A stretch of DNA of 64,000 nucleotides, taken from contig NZ_CP036401.1 in the NCBI RefSeq assembly GCF_004322755.1, positions 2,604,001 through 2,668,000 of the forward strand. Reading direction: 5' to 3'. A program made the translations under genes and the position numbers. Below the pieces are notes generated by a model. It saw only the letters and a list, made by a program, of their open reading frames with translations. It was not told the DNA's origin and did not search any database. Position 1 is the first letter of the stretch, and each line of letters begins with the position of its first letter. The stretch is from Pseudoduganella albidiflava. Lineage in GTDB: Bacteria; Pseudomonadota; Gammaproteobacteria; Burkholderiales; Burkholderiaceae_D. Positions 59,885 to 64,000 of this stretch are shown here, in pieces.

Positions 59885-61352
59885 GGGAGATCAGGTTTTC
59901 TTCGGTGAGTTGGTCCGGCCCGAGCACGGCGTTCAGGCGGCCGCCGTGCAGCACGGCCACGCGGTGGCACAGGCCGATCAGTTCGATCAGTTCGGACGAG
60001 ATGACGACCACGGCGCGCCCCTCGGCGGCCAGGCGGTGGATCAGCGCATAGATGTCGCGCTTGGCGCCCACGTCCACGCCGCGGGTCGGCTCGTCCAGCA
60101 CGACCACTTTCGGGCCGGGGCGCAGGTACTTGGCCAGCGCCAGCTTTTGCTGGTTGCCGCCGGACAGCGAGCGGGCCACGCATTCCGGGTCGCGCAGCCG
60201 GATGCCGAAGTCGGCGATCGCCTGGTCCAGCGCGGCGCGGCCCGCCTTCGGGTCGACCCAGGGCCGGGCATCGCGCTCCAGGGTCATCATCGTCAGGTTT
60301 TCGCGCAGGCCCAGGTCCATGTGCAGGCCCTTGCCCTTGCGGTCTTCGCTCAGGTACGTGAGGCCCTCGGCCATCGCGTCGCGCGGACTGCGGATCCTGA
60401 CGGTCCTGCCGGCGATGGCGATCGTGCCGCCGCTGCGGGGCCGCAGGCCGACGATGCTCTCGAACGCCTCGGTGCGGCCGGCGCCGACCAGCCCGGCGAA
60501 GCCGAGGATCTCGCCGGCGCGCACGTCGAAGCCCAGGTTTTCAACCCAGCCAGGCACCGTCAGCCCTGCGACACCCAGCAGGACCGGCGCACTGGCGGGC
60601 GGCGGCGCCTTCGGCAGGAACATGTCGGACACGTCGCGGCCCACCATCAGGTTGGCCATCTGCTGCCGGTTCACGTCCGCCGTGTTGGCGCGCGTGACGA
60701 ATTTACCGTCGCGCATGACCACCACTTCGTCGGTATGCGCTTCCATCTCGTCGAGCTTGTGCGAGATGTAGACGATCGTCACGCCTTCGCCCTTGAGCCG
60801 CGCCATCAGCTTGAACAGCTTGGCCGTCTCGCCGGGCGACAGCGTGGCCGTCGGCTCATCCATGATCAGCAGGCGCGCTTTGCGCGACAGCGCCTTGGCG
60901 ATCTCCACCAGCTGCTTTTCGGCGACGATCAGTTCCGACACGCGGGTATCCGGATCGACCGCCAGGCCCACCTGTTCCAGGTACTGGGCGGCTTCGCGCG
61001 CCATGGCGCGGTGGTCCAGCAGCCAGCCGCGCGTCTTTTCGTGGCCGAGGAAGATGTTCTGCGCGATGCTCAGGTGCTCGGCCAGGTTGAATTCCTGGTG
61101 GATCAGTGCGATACCCAGCGCCTCGGCGTCGCGTGCGCTGGCGAAGCGCCGTTCCACGCCGTCCACCACCAGCTGGCCGCCGGTGGGGCGCTCGTAGCCG
61201 GCCAGGATCTTCATCAGGGTCGACTTGCCGGCGCCATTCTCGCCCAGCAGGCCGACCACGCGGCCCGCCTCCAGCGCGAAGTCGACCCCGTGCAGCACGC
61301 GCACCGGGCCGAACTCCTTGACGACATGGCTGAAACGTACGGAAAGGCTCAT
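59862..61352 (-). CDS. Sugar ABC transporter ATPase (RbsA-type, double domain)
   Basis: 496 residues, two fused ABC modules. First: [20 protein letters not shown] (Walker A), a signature region [34 protein letters not shown]. Second: [19 protein letters not shown] and [31 protein letters not shown]. Typical for monosaccharide importers, with a degenerate second Walker A. Starts 2 bases before... the secreted TIM-barrel stop precedes it by 1 base, so the genes are one transcript. Confidence 0.95.
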   Translation of the reverse strand: MSLSVRFSHVVKEFGPVRVLHGVDFALEAGRVVGLLGENGAGKSTLMKILAGYERPTGGQLVVDGVERRFASARDAEALGIALIHQEFNLAEHLSIAQNIFLGHEKTRGWLLDHRAMAREAAQYLEQVGLAVDPDTRVSELIVAEKQLVEIAKALSRKARLLIMDEPTATLSPGETAKLFKLMARLKGEGVTIVYISHKLDEMEAHTDEVVVMRDGKFVTRANTADVNRQQMANLMVGRDVSDMFLPKAPPPASAPVLLGVAGLTVPGWVENLGFDVRAGEILGFAGLVGAGRTEAFESIVGLRPRSGGTIAIAGRTVRIRSPRDAMAEGLTYLSEDRKGKGLHMDLGLRENLTMMTLERDARPWVDPKAGRAALDQAIADFGIRLRDPECVARSLSGGNQQKLALAKYLRPGPKVVVLDEPTRGVDVGAKRDIYALIHRLAAEGRAVVVISSELIELIGLCHRVAVLHGGRLNAVLGPDQLTEENLISHATNTHH

Positions 61353-61353
61353 C

Positions 61354-62205
61354 TTATTGCTTCGGCAGTTTGGCCAGCACGGCCTGCAGGCCCTTCAGCG
61401 ACGCGGCCACCGTTTCCAGCTGGCCCATGCCGTTCGGATATTCCTCCTGCTCGATGATGATCCAGTCGGTGCCGCCCACCTGGCGCACGGCGCGCGCCAG
61501 GCCGGCCCAGTCGGTCTTGTCCTGGCCGATGATCGGCGTGCCGGACGCGCCCTCGGCCAGCTTGGCCTTGAAGTGCGTGGTCACGGTGCGGCCCGGGTAT
61601 TTCTGCACGTACGCCACCGGGTCCTTGCCGGCATAGGTGGTCCAGCCCACGTCCTGCTGCATGATCGAGGCTTGCGGCGTGTTCTTCGCGATCACGTCCC
61701 ACGGCGTGCTGCCCACCGCGCCGGCGAATTCCTCGGCGTGGTTGTGGTAGCCAATGCGCATGCCCTTGCCGGCCAGCCTGCCCGACAATGCCGTAAGCTC
61801 TTTGCTCATTTGTGCGCTGCCTTCGGTCGTCTTGCCGCGCGCATCCATCGAGATCACCAGGTTCGAGCAGCCCAGCGTCTTGTAGAAGGCGGTGGTGGCC
61901 TCGAACTTCGCGTCGGCCAGCGCATCGAAATGCATGTGCGCGCCGGCGCATTGCAGCTTGTTCTTGTCCAGGAAGGCTTTCAGGCCGGTCGGGTTGTTCT
62001 TGTAGGGGCCGAACTCGCCGGCGAATTCCACGCCCTGGAAGCCCAGCTGGCCGATCCTGGCCAGCGTGCCCTCGAAGTCCTGCTTGATCTCGTCCTTGAC
62101 GGACCATAGCTGCACGCCGAGGCGCGGCTGCGCGGCCTGCGCCATTGACGCTGCGCCGGCCAGCGCCACCAGCGCGGCCAGGGGGATCATCCGGATTGTT
62201 TTCAT
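61354..62205 (-). CDS. Secreted sugar isomerase/epimerase-like TIM-barrel protein
   Basis: 283 residues. Clear signal peptide (MIPLAALVALAGAASMAQA), then a xylose-isomerase-like TIM barrel: LGVQLWSVKDEIKQDFEGTL, GFQGVEFAGEFG, GYHNHAEEFAG, VGWTTYAGKDPVAYV, IIIEQEEYPNG. Metal-binding His/Glu/Asp residues are kept. Secretion of such an enzyme is typical of clusters where sugars are first oxidised outside the cytoplasm. GGAGACGAG gives the ribosome-binding site. Lies between the GMC oxidoreductase and the ABC ATPase. Confidence 0.9.
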   Translation of the reverse strand: MKTIRMIPLAALVALAGAASMAQAAQPRLGVQLWSVKDEIKQDFEGTLARIGQLGFQGVEFAGEFGPYKNNPTGLKAFLDKNKLQCAGAHMHFDALADAKFEATTAFYKTLGCSNLVISMDARGKTTEGSAQMSKELTALSGRLAGKGMRIGYHNHAEEFAGAVGSTPWDVIAKNTPQASIMQQDVGWTTYAGKDPVAYVQKYPGRTVTTHFKAKLAEGASGTPIIGQDKTDWAGLARAVRQVGGTDWIIIEQEEYPNGMGQLETVAASLKGLQAVLAKLPKQ

Positions 62206-62221
62206 CTCGTCTCCATTGTGA

Positions 62222-62257
62222 GTAGTCTGATGCGTAGTCTGATGCGTGGTCAGATGC
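62222..62257. repeat. 12-bp tandem repeat at the GMC/TIM-barrel junction
   Basis: GTAGTCTGATGC twice, then GTGGTCAGATGC. It contains the stop codon of the GMC oxidoreductase and ends 16 bases before the next start codon. No Shine-Dalgarno in the units themselves. Confidence 0.85.
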
Positions 62258-63989
62258 GGCCGGCCTTGAGCTCGTCCACCGCATGGGCGCAGGCACGGGC
62301 CGTCATCGCCATGAAGGTCAGCGACGGGTTTTGCCAGGCGCAGGACGCCATCGCCGCGCCGTCCGTGACGAACAGGTTCGGCACGTCGTGCGCCTGGTTG
62401 TAACCGTTGAGCACCGATGTCTTCGGGTCGCGGCCCATGCGCGCCGTGCCCATCTCGTGGATCGACAGGCCGGGCGGCCAGTCCTCCAGCGACTTGATGT
62501 GCTTCTCGATATCCTTGAGGCCCAGGTCCTCGAGGATATTGGCGGCCGTATCGGCGATATCCTGCTGCATCTTGCGGTCGTTGTCGGAATAGCTGCAATC
62601 GATGTGCAGCTGCGGCATGCCCCACTTGTCCTTCTTCGTCGGGTGCAGGCTCACCATGTTCTCGAAGCGGGGCAGCATTTCGCCCTGGCCGCCCAGGCCG
62701 AAGCGCCAGGCGCCGGGCTTGCGGATCATGGCCTTGAAGTCCTTGCCGAAGCCGGGCTTCCAGGCGGCCGAGGTCCAGCCTTCGCGGCCCGCGCCGCCCG
62801 ACAGCGCATAGCCGCGCAGGAATTTCTCGTGTTTCTCCATCACGTTGCGGAAGCGCGGGATGTACGGCCCCGTGGGGCGGCGGCCCTGGTAGTAATCGTT
62901 CTCGAAGCCTTCCACCCGGCCGCTGGCGCCGGCGCCGAACAGGTGGTCCATCAGGTAGTGCCCCAGCACGCCGGACGAATTGGCCAGGCCGTTGGGGAAA
63001 GCCTCCGATTTCGAGTTCAGCAGGATCGCCGTCGAGGCCAGCGTCGACGCGCACAGCACCACGACTTTCGCATGGAATTCACGCATCTCCAGCGTGTTCG
63101 CATCGATCACCCGCACGCCGGTGGCGCGGTTGGTCTTCGGATCGTAGATCACGCTGTGCACGATGCTGTCGGTGGCGATGCGCAGGCGGCCGGTGGCGAC
63201 GGCCGGCGGCAGGGTGGAACTCTGCGTTGAAAAATACGCGCCGAACGAACAGCCGCGGTGGCATTGGCTGCGCGCCTGGCACTGGCCGCGGCCTTGCGCC
63301 AGCTGGGTTTCGCCCGGCGTGCGCAGGTTGGCGGTGCGGCCCATGATCATGCGCGCCGGCGCGTACTTCGCGTCGAACTTCTTCTTCAGCGCCAGTTCCA
63401 CCGTGTTGAAGTCGAAGGCCGGCAGGAATTCGCTGTCCGGCAGCACCGCCAGGTTTTCCTTGCTGCCGCTGATGCCCACGTGGCGTTCCACATGGCTGTA
63501 CCACGGCGCCAGGTCGGCATAGCGGATCGGCCAGTCCACGCCATGGCCATCCTTCAGGTTGGCCTCGAAATCCAGGTCGCTCCAGCGGTACGACTGGCGC
63601 GCCCACATCAGCGACTTGCCGCCCAGCTGGTTGCCGCGGATCCAGCTGAATGGCCGGCCCTGGGGCGTGGAGTAAGGCATGTCGCGGTCGTTGTTGAAGA
63701 ATTGCTGCGTGTGCTCGTCGAAGGCGTAGCACATCTTCTGGTTGAAATACTGTTCATCGGCCACGGTGGCGTCGACCTTGCCGCGGTTCGGCATGACCCA
63801 CGGGTCCTTGTTTTCGCCGATGTAGTCGACGCCGTGTTCGACCGGCCGGCCGCGTTCGACCATCAGCGTCTTCAGGCCGCGTTCCGTGAGTTCCTTGGCG
63901 GCCCAGCCGCCGGTAATGCCCGAGCCGACGACGATCGCGTCGAAACGCTCCGGGCTGGTCTTGATGTAAAACGACGAGACAGGTTCCAT
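62250..63989 (-). CDS. GMC-family FAD oxidoreductase (gluconate/glucoside dehydrogenase type)
   Basis: 579 residues. N-terminal FAD dinucleotide site DAIVVGSGITGGWAAKELTE, then GGKSLMWARQSYRW, CQARSQCHRGCSFGAYFSTQ with paired Cys, and the C-terminal HEMGTARMG and ...NPSLTFMAM histidine-asparagine pair. This subgroup includes gluconate 2-dehydrogenase large subunits and sugar 3-dehydrogenases; the partner small subunit, often bearing the Tat signal, would lie beyond the right edge. The protein has no signal peptide of its own. Electrons probably go to a cytochrome or quinone. Confidence 0.9.
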   Translation of the reverse strand: MEPVSSFYIKTSPERFDAIVVGSGITGGWAAKELTERGLKTLMVERGRPVEHGVDYIGENKDPWVMPNRGKVDATVADEQYFNQKMCYAFDEHTQQFFNNDRDMPYSTPQGRPFSWIRGNQLGGKSLMWARQSYRWSDLDFEANLKDGHGVDWPIRYADLAPWYSHVERHVGISGSKENLAVLPDSEFLPAFDFNTVELALKKKFDAKYAPARMIMGRTANLRTPGETQLAQGRGQCQARSQCHRGCSFGAYFSTQSSTLPPAVATGRLRIATDSIVHSVIYDPKTNRATGVRVIDANTLEMREFHAKVVVLCASTLASTAILLNSKSEAFPNGLANSSGVLGHYLMDHLFGAGASGRVEGFENDYYQGRRPTGPYIPRFRNVMEKHEKFLRGYALSGGAGREGWTSAAWKPGFGKDFKAMIRKPGAWRFGLGGQGEMLPRFENMVSLHPTKKDKWGMPQLHIDCSYSDNDRKMQQDIADTAANILEDLGLKDIEKHIKSLEDWPPGLSIHEMGTARMGRDPKTSVLNGYNQAHDVPNLFVTDGAAMASCAWQNPSLTFMAMTARACAHAVDELKAGRI

Positions 63990-64000
63990 GGTCAGATTGC

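Overview
The window is GC-rich chromosomal DNA from a betaproteobacterium, most likely an Oxalobacteraceae member close to Massilia/Telluria/Duganella. The basis is four PEP-CTERM (exosortase-sorted) proteins, several large TonB-dependent receptors, a type VI secretion block, a PaoABC-type molybdoenzyme, and dispersed palindromic elements containing GGGGTCAGACCC or GTGTCCGACAC. I inferred this from gene families and sequence style, not from a database match. No tRNA, rRNA, CRISPR array or intact transposase was seen.

Layout. 1-5.4 kb: type VI secretion genes tssJ-tssK-tssL-tssM on the minus strand (tssM runs off the left edge). 5.5-11 kb: the giant helicase Lhr with an AI-2E-family membrane protein in front of it. 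11.3-14.9 kb: pqiABC lipid-transport operon on the plus strand. 14.9-17.7 kb: a visibly lower-GC patch with two broken genes (a zinc-ribbon protein with an in-frame stop and a SnoaL-like protein with a frameshift and a stop), a hypothetical gene, and a quinone reductase divergent from a LysR regulator. 18.7-19.3 kb: M23 peptidase. 19.3-27.9 kb: exported-protein region with four PEP-CTERM proteins, a secreted cyanophycinase-like S51 peptidase and a TonB-dependent receptor. 28-32.3 kb: small housekeeping or stress genes and the NhaA antiporter. 32.6-36.5 kb: three-subunit molybdenum aldehyde oxidoreductase. 36.5-38.1 kb: an RsbQ-like hydrolase coupled to a PAS protein whose histidine-kinase dimerisation domain has lost its histidine. 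38.3-38.5 kb: remnant of a fumarylacetoacetase gene. 38.6-40.8 kb: LrgAB, a solitary LspA paralogue and a hypothetical. 41.1-49.3 kb: two-component system and a full RND efflux operon. 50.4-55.4 kb: two convergent TonB-dependent receptors sharing a bidirectional terminator, one with a Fur-type promoter. 55.6-64 kb: a seven-gene minus-strand sugar operon (GMC oxidoreductase, secreted TIM-barrel protein, RbsA/RbsC/RbsB-type ABC importer, cytosolic TIM-barrel isomerase, Gfo/Idh/MocA dehydrogenase).

How the genes work together. The right-hand operon reads as oxidation or isomerisation of a sugar-like compound at the cell envelope, ABC import, then cytosolic isomerisation and NAD-linked redox chemistry; the substrate is not readable from sequence. 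The RND operon is a complete tripartite pump with a two-component system just downstream on the same strand. Non-coding structure is unusually rich: six short tandem arrays (12-16 bp units) sit at gene boundaries, some bringing a Shine-Dalgarno-like motif in every unit, and two families of palindromic elements occur in several intergenic regions.
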